From positions 5,459,001 through 5,523,000 of the forward strand of contig NZ_JARUBN010000001.1 in NCBI RefSeq assembly GCF_029626265.1: a stretch of 64,000 bases of DNA. Direction: 5' to 3'. Below are positions 17,787-24,339 of the stretch, piece after piece. The DNA comes from Micromonospora sp. WMMD1102 (GTDB lineage: Bacteria > Actinomycetota > Actinomycetes > Mycobacteriales > Micromonosporaceae). The number at the start of each line of letters is the position of its first letter. Position 1 is the stretch's first letter. A program made the position numbers and the translations under genes. Under the pieces are notes generated by a model that saw only the letters and a program-made list of their open reading frames with translations, did no database searches and was not told the origin of the DNA.

Positions 17787-17839
17787 GCGGACCGTCGGCA
17801 CCGCCCGCCACCCCTGGGCAGTGCCGGCGGTCCGCTTTT
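17787..17839 (+). terminator. Rho-independent terminator
   Basis: GCGGACCGTCGGCAC (17787-17801) pairs with GTGCCGGCGGTCCGC (17821-17835), 15 pairs with one G-U, followed directly by TTTT. It lies just after the riboswitch-controlled gene and before the 3' end of the convergent CBM2 gene. Confidence 0.85.
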
Positions 17840-17874
17840 CCGTCAGGCGGCGACCGCCGGGGTGCGTACCCCGG

Positions 17875-19116
17875 TCAGCAGCCGATCCGGCTCGAACCGA
17901 GCGCCACGTCGTCGAACCAGAGCGTGTCGGCACCCTCGCCGTAGCTCTCCCAGCCCAGCCGCAGGTCGGTGAGGTTCGGCCGCCAGTCGGCCCGGTTGTA
18001 CCACTGCCCGTCGACGTCGTGCGTGGGCGTGCCGTCGGCGGTCAGCCCGGTCACCGCGGTGCCGTTGACCCAGGTGGAGAGCCGGCCCTGGGTGCCGTCG
18101 ACCATGAACTCCAGGCAGGACCACTGGTTGACCGGCAACGGCATGCTCAGCGCCACGCCGTTCGGGCTCTGCTCCGGCAGGGTGGCGTCGTCCGAGGCAC
18201 GGTTCCACTGCAACGCGCCGTTCTGCCCGCCCATCCGCAGGTCACGGTTGCCGTCGGCGGCGTCCCGCATGGCCAGGAAGGTCACGTGCGAGGTCGGCAG
18301 TGCGGTGGTGTGCCGTACCCAGAGCCGGGCGTAGCGCACCGCGCCGACCCCGCTCAGGTTGCGGGTGGAGCCGACGAAGACGTGGTTGCAGTAGCCGACC
18401 GCCCCGTTTATGCGTACCGAGCGGGTGCCCTGGTGCGCGACCGAGGTGTCGATGCTGGCGGTGCCGCTGCCCGAGCAGTCCGGATAGCTGACCGCCCAGT
18501 CGCCCGACGGCGTACTGCCGGTCTGGTTCTCGAAGCCGTCGCAGAGCACCGCCGTGCCGCAGCCGCTCGGCGGCTGGGTGGTCGGCGGCACGGTCGGCGG
18601 CGGGGTGATCGTCGGCGGGACGCTTGTCGGCGGGGTGGTCGGCGGTTGGCTGGTCGGCGGTGCGGTGCTCGGCGGGGTGGTCGGCTCGGCGCCGTTGCAC
18701 AACTCGCCGTTCAGGGTGAACCCGCTCGGTGCCGCCGAGCTGGCCGAATAGGTGCCCTGCACGCCGAACTCGGTCGAGCCGCCGGCCGGCAGCGACCCGT
18801 TCCAGGCCGCGTTCCGGGCGGTCACGGTCGCCCCCGACTGGGTGACCTGGGCATTCCAGCCGTTCGTGATCCGCTGATCGCCACCGTAGGTCCAGGTCAC
18901 GGTCCAGCCGTTGACCGCGACGTCCCCGGCGGTCACCTTGACTGCGGCGGTGAAGCCACCGGTCCACTGGTTGGCCTGGTAGTCGACCCGGCAGCCGGCG
19001 GCGGCCTGGGCGGCCGGTGCCAGGCCGGTGCCGAGCACGGCGACGCTGCTCGCGGCGATCGCGGTCGCCGCGGCCAGGGCCAGCGAGACGCGACGGTACG
19101 GTGCGGAGATCCGCAT
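17875..19116 (-). CDS. Secreted CBM2 protein with Cip1-like C-terminal domain
   Basis: 413 aa from ATG 19116, preceded by AGAGGA. The signal peptide ends near PAAQAAA. Family 2 cellulose-binding module at about residues 40-140 (CRVDYQANQWTGGFTAAVKV, WTVTWTYGG, TVTARNAAWNGSL), then a Pro/Thr linker, then a 215-residue domain starting CDGFENQTG with WAVSYPDCSGSG, HVTFLAMRD and LRLGWESYGEG. That domain resembles Cip1-type jelly-roll proteins secreted with cellulases; a polysaccharide-lyase or accessory role is possible. Acts outside the cell on plant polymers. Confidence 0.85.
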   Translation of the reverse strand: MRISAPYRRVSLALAAATAIAASSVAVLGTGLAPAAQAAAGCRVDYQANQWTGGFTAAVKVTAGDVAVNGWTVTWTYGGDQRITNGWNAQVTQSGATVTARNAAWNGSLPAGGSTEFGVQGTYSASSAAPSGFTLNGELCNGAEPTTPPSTAPPTSQPPTTPPTSVPPTITPPPTVPPTTQPPSGCGTAVLCDGFENQTGSTPSGDWAVSYPDCSGSGTASIDTSVAHQGTRSVRINGAVGYCNHVFVGSTRNLSGVGAVRYARLWVRHTTALPTSHVTFLAMRDAADGNRDLRMGGQNGALQWNRASDDATLPEQSPNGVALSMPLPVNQWSCLEFMVDGTQGRLSTWVNGTAVTGLTADGTPTHDVDGQWYNRADWRPNLTDLRLGWESYGEGADTLWFDDVALGSSRIGC

Positions 19117-19362
19117 GGGAGTTCCTCTCGGACGACTGCCGGCCCCGGCGCCGTCCCTGGCGCGTGCCGGCAGTGCGGTTACGACGACGAGCGACGCGGT
19201 ACGCCCGACGCGTACCGGCCTCGTTGTGCTGCCGTGACCGGCTCCCCTGGTCACCCGACCACCACGACGCCCCGGCCAGCCCGCACCCGGTCGCCCCGTC
19301 GTGGCGCCGACCAAGCTTAAAGACAACCATCGATGCGAGCAAACACCGGACCGGGTTCTTCC

Positions 19363-19414
19363 GTGATCAGGGAGTGTCCGGCCGGCCCGGGCGAGCCGAA
19401 CGCTCCCTGATCAC
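19363..19414. repeat. 12-bp perfect inverted repeat in a divergent promoter region
   Basis: GTGATCAGGGAG (19363-19374) and CTCCCTGATCAC (19403-19414) are perfect complements separated by 28 GC-rich bases. It lies between the start of the CBM2 gene and the start of the gene at 19513, about 250 bases from the former and 100 from the latter. It could be an operator with two half-sites or a hairpin. The rest of this 396-base gap shows no gene. Confidence 0.6.
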
Positions 19415-19512
19415 CGGCGGCTCCGCCGCGCGGGGCGTACGTCGAGCTGCGTAGCCGCAGCGCCCACATCCGCACGACGTCACGCCGGGCTGCCGGCGGC
19501 AGCATCAGCGGT

Positions 19513-20118
19513 ATGAAGCTCTCACCGCCCTGGCGAAAGGCGCTGCTCACCCTGCACGTGGTCACCGCGGTCGGCTGGTTGGGAATCGACGTGGTGCTGC
19601 TGACCCTCGGCGTGGCCGGGGCACGCGGCGCCGACCCGGACCTGGTCTATCCGGCAGCGGCGCTGGTCGGGCAGGCCGTCTTCGTACCGTTGAGCGTGCT
19701 CGCCTGGCTGGTCGGCCTCGCCAGCGCGCTGCTCACCCCCTGGGGCCTGCTCAGGCACCGCTGGGTAGTGGTCAAGCTGGTGATCACCACCGTGCTGGTC
19801 GGGGCGGTGCTCTTCGCCCTGCTGCCGAACCTGCGGGCCGCCGAACTCGGCGCGGCCACTCCGGCGGACGCCCGGCAGGGGCTGCTGGCCGCACCGATCG
19901 TCTCCAGCACTCTGCTGGTCGTCGCCACGGTGCTCTCCACCTACAAGCCGTGGGGCCGGACCGGCCGGGCGGCGGGCTCGGCCGGGAACGGGCGGGCGGT
20001 CAGGGCTCCCGGCCGGCGGCGGCCAGCGCGGCCGGCAGCCGACCCGCCAGCTCCTGGTGCGCGGCCCGAGCCTGCCGGAACGCGTACCGGAACAGCGGTG
20101 CGGGCGCCGACAGGGTGA
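19513..20118 (+). CDS. DUF2269-like integral membrane protein
   Basis: 201 aa. Four membrane segments in the first 145 residues (LLTLHVVTAVGWLGIDVVLL, FVPLSVLAWLVGLASALL, VVVKLVITTVLVGAVLFALL, IVSSTLLVVATVLS). The early TLHVVTAVGWLG resembles the DUF2269 and copper-resistance-D-like families. The C-terminal 55 residues are Arg/Pro/Ala-rich and lie antisense to the convergent SRPBCC gene over 119 bases, so this tail may not be under selection. Function unknown. Confidence 0.75.
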   Translation: MKLSPPWRKALLTLHVVTAVGWLGIDVVLLTLGVAGARGADPDLVYPAAALVGQAVFVPLSVLAWLVGLASALLTPWGLLRHRWVVVKLVITTVLVGAVLFALLPNLRAAELGAATPADARQGLLAAPIVSSTLLVVATVLSTYKPWGRTGRAAGSAGNGRAVRAPGRRRPARPAADPPAPGARPEPAGTRTGTAVRAPTG

Positions 20119-20461
20119 TCTCGACGTCGACCCGGAGCAGACCGTCGGGCTCCCCGGTCACCCGGGTCCGGTTGTGCAGGGTGGTGCCCGGCCATTGCCG
20201 GGCCACCAACTCCAGCTCGTCCGCGCCGAGCCGGAGCAGGTCGGCCCGGTAGGTGATCCGGAACCGGAACGGCCCCCAGCGCAGCCGGTCGGTGACCAGG
20301 TCGCTGCGCAGCGCCCCCGGCCCGGCAGGTCGGGAGCGCACCCGCACGATGAACGGATGCAGCTCGCCCTGCCGTCGCACGTCGCCGAGCAGCCGCAGCG
20401 CGTCGGCCGGTTCGCAGCGCGCGTGCACCCGATAGCGGAACGAGCCGATGCGCGGCACCAA
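20000..20461 (-). CDS. SRPBCC (polyketide cyclase/dehydrase-like) protein
   Basis: 153 aa. The pattern MVPRIGSFRYRVHARCEPAD, LHPFIVRVRS, FRITYRADLLRLG and LRVDVEITLSAPAPLFRYAF fits the START-like helix-grip fold of SRPBCC proteins (polyketide cyclase/aromatase-related family 2). No catalytic residue can be assigned. Divergent from the PfkB gene with 70 bases between them; overlaps the 3' end of the membrane-protein gene. Confidence 0.8.
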   Translation of the reverse strand: MVPRIGSFRYRVHARCEPADALRLLGDVRRQGELHPFIVRVRSRPAGPGALRSDLVTDRLRWGPFRFRITYRADLLRLGADELELVARQWPGTTLHNRTRVTGEPDGLLRVDVEITLSAPAPLFRYAFRQARAAHQELAGRLPAALAAAGREP

Positions 20462-20531
20462 TCGAGTCTAGGAAAGCTGGCGGCAAGTCGGCTAGCTGCA
20501 TGAATAGCGGCTAAGTGGGTATCTAACGGGC

Positions 20532-21509
20532 GTGAGCGGACATGTCATGGTCTTTGCCCCCGACCCGCAGTTGACGGTCACCGTCGACCAGCCGGCCGAG
20601 GAGACCGAGATCCACCTGCACCCCGGCGGCCAGGGGGTGTGGCAGGCTCGCATGATCACCTGCCTGGGCGTGCCGGTGGTGCTCTGCGCCGGTCTCGGCG
20701 GCGAGATCGGGCAGGTACTCGAACCCCTGCTGGCCAGCGAGGGCGTGGACCTTCGGGTGATCCACCGGGAGTCCAGCAGCGGCGGTTACGTGCACGACCG
20801 ACGGGACGGCAAGCGGCACGAGATCGCCTCGGTGCCGGGTCATCCGCTCGCCCGACACGAGCTGGACGAGCTGTACAACCTCGCGCTCAGCGAAGGGCTC
20901 GGCGCCGAGGTCAGCATCCTCAGCGGTCCTGGACACCCGTCCCTGGTCGCACCGGAGATCTACCGCCGGCTCGCCGCCGACCTCGGCCACAACGGCAGCC
21001 GGGTCGTCGCCGACCTCTCCGGCGCGCACCTGGCGGCCGTGCTGGAAAGTGGCGTGTCGGTACTCAAGGTCAGCCACGAGGAACTACTCCGGGACAGCCT
21101 CGCCGAAGGCGACGGCGAGGCTGAACTGGTCCGGGCGATCCAGGCCCTGCACGCCCGGGGCGCCGAGACGGTGGTGGTCAGCCGGGCCGAAAAACCGGCA
21201 CTGGTCATGGTCGACGGCGAGGTCGTCGAACTCGACATGCCCCGGCTGGAGGTCGCCGACCACCGGGGTGCCGGCGACTCGATGACCGCCGGGGTTGCCG
21301 CGGTGCTGGCCCAGGGCGGCGACATCCGGCTCGCGGTCCGGACCGGCGCGGCGGCGGGTGCGCTGAACGTCACCCGGCACGGGCTCGGCACCGGACGGCC
21401 GGACGCGATAGCCGGCCTGGTCGACCGGGTGAAGCTGGCACCGGTGCGGGCGGACCGGCAGGACCGGTTGACCCCGGACGACCTGGCGCATCGGACCACC
21501 AAACCATGA
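20532..21509 (+). CDS. PfkB-family sugar kinase (1-phosphofructokinase-like)
   Basis: 325 aa. Starts FAPDPQLTVTVDQ, with a substrate-site GGQGVWQARM and the PfkB signature DHRGAGDSMTAGVAAVL, whose Asp is the catalytic base. The opening pattern is closest to the 1-phosphofructokinase/tagatose-6-phosphate kinase branch, but the substrate cannot be fixed. The stop overlaps the SurE start (ATGA), so the two are co-translated. Confidence 0.88.
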   Translation: MSGHVMVFAPDPQLTVTVDQPAEETEIHLHPGGQGVWQARMITCLGVPVVLCAGLGGEIGQVLEPLLASEGVDLRVIHRESSSGGYVHDRRDGKRHEIASVPGHPLARHELDELYNLALSEGLGAEVSILSGPGHPSLVAPEIYRRLAADLGHNGSRVVADLSGAHLAAVLESGVSVLKVSHEELLRDSLAEGDGEAELVRAIQALHARGAETVVVSRAEKPALVMVDGEVVELDMPRLEVADHRGAGDSMTAGVAAVLAQGGDIRLAVRTGAAAGALNVTRHGLGTGRPDAIAGLVDRVKLAPVRADRQDRLTPDDLAHRTTKP

Positions 21510-22336
21510 CGATCCGGGTGCTGGTCACCAACGACGACGGCATCGCGGCCCCGGGGCTACGCTGGCTGGCGCGTACGGCGGTGGAGCGGGGGCTGGACGT
21601 GGTGGTGGCCGCCCCGAGCGAGGAGGCCAGCGGGGCGAGCGCCGCGATGAGCGCGGTCGAGCGGGACGGCCGGGTGGTGGTCGAGGAGCACCCGATCGAG
21701 GAACTGCCCGGCACACCGGCGTACGGCGTGGCCGGCTCACCAGCGCTTATCACGCTCATCGCCCTGCACGGGGCGTTCGGGCCGGCACCGTCGCTGGTGC
21801 TCTCCGGGATCAACCGGGGCGCCAACGCGGGTCGCGCGGTGCTGCACTCCGGCACGGTCGGCGCGGCCTTCACCGCCGCCGCGAACGGCTGTCACGGGAT
21901 GGCCGTCTCGCTCGACGTACTCGCCGTGCAGGAGGCGAGCACCGGAAGTGGCGGTGCGGCGGTGGCCGTACCCCGGCCGGATCGGGACGAGCGGCGGAAC
22001 TGGGCGACAGCGGCCCGGGTCGCCCTCGACCTGCTGCCCCGGCTGACCGCCGCACCCGTGCAGAGCGTGCTGAACGTCAACTCCCCCGACGTGCCGTACG
22101 AACGGCTGCGCGGGGTACGCCGAGCCAGGCTGGCCGGGTTCGGTCAGGTGCAGATGACGGTCGCCGAGGCTGGCAAGGGCTTCGTGCGCACCGCACTGGA
22201 GGAGGCCGGGCAGCACGTCGAGCCGGGCACCGACCTGGCGTGGTTGACCGAGGGTTACGCCTCGGTGACGGCGATTCGGGCGGTCACCGAGGCGCACGAC
22301 GCGGACCTGTCCGGACTGGACGATCCACGGGGATAG
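21506..22336 (+). CDS. surE: 5'/3'-nucleotidase SurE
   Basis: 276 aa. The N-terminal VLVTNDDGIAAPGLRWLA holds the metal-binding Asp pair, and SGINRGANAGRAVLHSGTVG is the second SurE signature. The family dephosphorylates nucleoside monophosphates and exopolyphosphate. Residues about 145-165 are a low-complexity insertion. Coupled to the preceding sugar kinase by an ATGA overlap. Confidence 0.93.
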   Translation: MTIRVLVTNDDGIAAPGLRWLARTAVERGLDVVVAAPSEEASGASAAMSAVERDGRVVVEEHPIEELPGTPAYGVAGSPALITLIALHGAFGPAPSLVLSGINRGANAGRAVLHSGTVGAAFTAAANGCHGMAVSLDVLAVQEASTGSGGAAVAVPRPDRDERRNWATAARVALDLLPRLTAAPVQSVLNVNSPDVPYERLRGVRRARLAGFGQVQMTVAEAGKGFVRTALEEAGQHVEPGTDLAWLTEGYASVTAIRAVTEAHDADLSGLDDPRG

Positions 22337-22418
22337 CGGGCGAGATTCCCGGTCCGCGACTGTCGGCGCGGGTTAGGGAGCGGGCTTCCCGGTCCGCGAC
22401 GATCGGCGCGGACCGGGG
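22335..22418. repeat. Imperfect tandem duplication carrying two hairpin copies
   Basis: Two units, 22335-22378 and 22379-22418, both AGCGGGC...TTCCCGGTCCGCGAC...TCGGCGCGG. The first unit begins inside the SurE stop codon. The second carries the complete terminator hairpin and the first a decayed version. Confidence 0.7.
22388..22417. terminator. Bidirectional hairpin terminator between convergent genes
   Basis: CCCGGTCCGCG and CGCGGACCGGG form an 11-bp perfect stem with an 8-base loop between the SurE stop and the STAS-gene stop. Confidence 0.75.
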
Positions 22419-22422
22419 ACTG

Positions 22423-22794
22423 TCAGGCGCCGGGGACCTTGACCTCTTCGGCCACGGCCGAGGCGCCTGCGAAGTAGGGCTCGGGCGCGCCGAACAGACC
22501 GAGGAGCCCGGTGACCCAGAGCTGCCGGTGGACGAACCGGCTCGGTTCGGTGACCACGAGCTTGACGCCGCTGACCTCCGCGGTCTGGAAGCCGGCGACC
22601 ATGGCGCTGATACCGACGGAGTCGATGAAGCTGACCAGTCGCATGTTGAGCTCGATCCTGGACGGTCGCCCCTTGGTCAGAACTCCGGCGATCGCCTCAC
22701 GAACCTCGTACGCCGTATCGACGTCGATTTCTCCCCGAGGGGCGATCTCCACAACTCCACCAGGCAGGACCGACTTGACGATCGACAGGCTCAC
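22423..22794 (-). CDS. STAS-domain anti-sigma-factor antagonist
   Basis: 123 aa from a GTG preceded by GGAGGTG. One complete STAS domain: GGVVEIAPRGEIDVDTAYEV, then SRIELNMRLVSFIDSVGISA, where the Ser in IDSVG is the residue phosphorylated by the partner anti-sigma kinase in SpoIIAA/RsbV proteins. No kinase or sigma factor lies next to it, so the partner is elsewhere. Confidence 0.9.
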   Translation of the reverse strand: MSLSIVKSVLPGGVVEIAPRGEIDVDTAYEVREAIAGVLTKGRPSRIELNMRLVSFIDSVGISAMVAGFQTAEVSGVKLVVTEPSRFVHRQLWVTGLLGLFGAPEPYFAGASAVAEEVKVPGA

Positions 22795-23141
22795 GCGAGC
22801 ACCTCCACTCGCCCATGTCCGGGCGCCTAATCAGTACGCGGGCCGCGACCGAGAGTATTCCTCTCACGGCCCCGATCGCCACCCTTCCGGACGGGCAATC
22901 TATTCAACGAGCCGACAAACCTACCCGGTAACGGGGCGAACTACGCTAAATTTTCCTGCGCCGTCGGCATCGACACCTCCGTCAGTACACCCTCAGCGTA
23001 GCCGTCTACCAGGCCCGGATGGGCATCCGGTGCCTGTGTCGCAGCTCGCGGAAACGCCGTCCGGGCGCCGCCAGGTGAACCCGTGTCGGCTTCACGACAC
23101 CGACCGGCCGGATGTGAGGCGGCAGCACGACGCGGCGAGCC

Positions 23142-23250
23142 CTGTTCGGCGCGGGGCGGCTGCGCGGCGCTGCCAACTTTGTTCGTGGCGGGGCGGCTGC
23201 GCGGCGCTGCCAGCTCTGTTCGTGGCGGGGCGGCTGCATACTGCTGTTCG
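23142..23250. repeat. 37-bp tandem repeat, two full copies and a decayed third
   Basis: Units begin at about 23142, 23179 and 23216 with (C/T)TGTTCG(T/G)(G/C)GCGGGGCGG and CGGCGCTGCCA; a further GTTCGTCGCCGGGCGG follows at 23236. They fill the middle of the 546-base gap between the STAS gene and the small lipoprotein. No gene is recognised in this gap. Confidence 0.75.
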
Positions 23251-23340
23251 TCGCCGGGCGGGTGTGTCGTCGGCCACCTAGCATGGGCTGATCCGTCCGT
23301 CGCAGCGTACGGGCGCCGCGGCGCTCGGAAGGGACACCTG

Positions 23341-23490
23341 ATGCTGAGGAAGTTGATCGGACTGGCCGGCGTCGGCGCACTGCTGGCTCTCGTGCTCGCC
23401 TGCGGATTCGGCGGCGGGGGTGACGGCGACGACGACGATGACGACGGCGACGATTTCGCCCGTCGTGCACCTGTCGTCCAGCTCCACTGA
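23341..23490 (+). CDS. Small putative lipoprotein with Gly- and Asp-rich tail
   Basis: 49 aa from ATG 23341, preceded by GGAAGGG. Basic start MLRKLIG, hydrophobic core VGALLALVLAC with a lipobox-like LVLAC, then GFGGGGDG, a run of six Asp and FARRAPVVQLH. If processed, the mature peptide would be only about 30 residues attached to the outer face of the membrane. The acidic run could bind cations. No family recognised; a longer in-frame extension upstream runs through the tandem repeat and is unlikely to be translated. Confidence 0.6.
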   Translation: MLRKLIGLAGVGALLALVLACGFGGGGDGDDDDDDGDDFARRAPVVQLH

Positions 23491-23712
23491 GCGGCTGCCC
23501 GTCGCCCGAGCGCGGGCAGCCGCTCCCGGGCGACGGACCCGTCGAGGCCGCACCGGCGGCCACACCGGGTCGGAGCGGGATGTCGGGACATGATCGCGGG
23601 TTTGCCAGCTGAGGCGCCTGGGCACCTCCGACAGTAGGAACCCGCAAACCGCGCCGAACAGACGCCTCTGTCCGAAGTGGCCGCTTCGTTCGGTAACCGA
23701 GGAGGTAGCACG

Positions 23713-24132
23713 ATGCTCGGAACCAACCTGCTGAAACATCAGAGCAAGCCCGAGCGGATCGCCGACCAGGCGTGGGAGTACCTCACCAGTACGGTCAACT
23801 CGGCCGGCGACTCGGTGAAGCACACCGCCCGCTCGGCCCGGCGGACCGGCACCCACCTCGGCAGCCACGCCGGGGACCGGGTGAGTGCCATGACCGACGA
23901 GGCCCGGGTGCGGGCCGGCCGGGCGTACGACGCGCTCGCCGGCCGGCGCCAGGGCCTCCCCTGGGGCTGGCTGATCGGGGCGGGCCTGGTCGGCGCCGCC
24001 CTGGCCTGGGCCGCCTCCAGCGCGTCCCGGGCCGCGCTGGCCCGCGCCGAGCGGGAGCTGCCCGACAGCGACCGCGTCGAGTTCGTGGATGTCGACCGGG
24101 CCAACTCGGCGGTCCGGGTCGACACCGCCTGA
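23713..24132 (+). CDS. Conserved membrane-anchored protein of unknown function
   Basis: 139 aa; ATG preceded by GAGGAGG. The first half is polar and helical (ERIADQAWEYLTSTVNSAGD, VSAMTDEARVRAGRAYDALA), then one membrane span (WGWLIGAGLVGAALAWAASS) and a polar tail. This resembles small actinobacterial membrane proteins with an amphipathic N-terminal half. No specific function can be assigned. Confidence 0.8.
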   Translation: MLGTNLLKHQSKPERIADQAWEYLTSTVNSAGDSVKHTARSARRTGTHLGSHAGDRVSAMTDEARVRAGRAYDALAGRRQGLPWGWLIGAGLVGAALAWAASSASRAALARAERELPDSDRVEFVDVDRANSAVRVDTA

Positions 24133-24139
24133 GACCGAC

Positions 24140-24167
24140 GGACCCGCCCGGCCGGTCGGGCGGGTCC
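24140..24167 (+). terminator. Hairpin terminator
   Basis: GGACCCGCCCG and CGGGCGGGTCC, 11 perfect pairs, six-base loop, eight bases after the stop of the 139-aa gene. Confidence 0.75.
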
Positions 24168-24178
24168 GCGCGGAAGTC

Positions 24179-24208
24179 GGGGCCCGGCGCGGAAACGCGC
24201 CGGGCCCC
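24179..24208. terminator. Strong hairpin with GAAA loop
   Basis: GGGGCCCGGCGCG and CGCGCCGGGCCCC form 13 perfect pairs closed by a GAAA loop, directly after the previous hairpin. It lies between convergent genes and may serve both strands. Confidence 0.75.
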
Positions 24209-24240
24209 GACAGCGCGGCCCCGATCCTGGTCTGTCATGC

Positions 24241-24339
24241 GCTGCGCGCGCAGTGCATTCAGCTCAGCTACGCGCGCAGCGCATTCAGCTCAGCTGCGCG
24301 CGCAACTCGTCCGGCTCAGCTGCGCGCGCAGGTCACCGG
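24241..24339. repeat. 26-bp tandem repeat (three copies plus a partial) spanning a stop codon
   Basis: Copies at 24241-24266, 24267-24292 and 24293-24318, then a partial at 24319. Each has GCT(G/A)CGCGCGCA...CTCA. The third contains the stop and the preceding codons of the GH74 gene, so the gene end has been copied outward twice. Confidence 0.85.

Noticed and set aside
22941..22985. Minus-strand GGAGGTG plus ATG giving a 9-codon peptide
   Set aside because: Too short to support, with no downstream gene for it to regulate on that strand.
23142..23250. CRISPR array
   Set aside because: The 37-bp units are directly adjacent with no spacers, so this is an ordinary tandem repeat.
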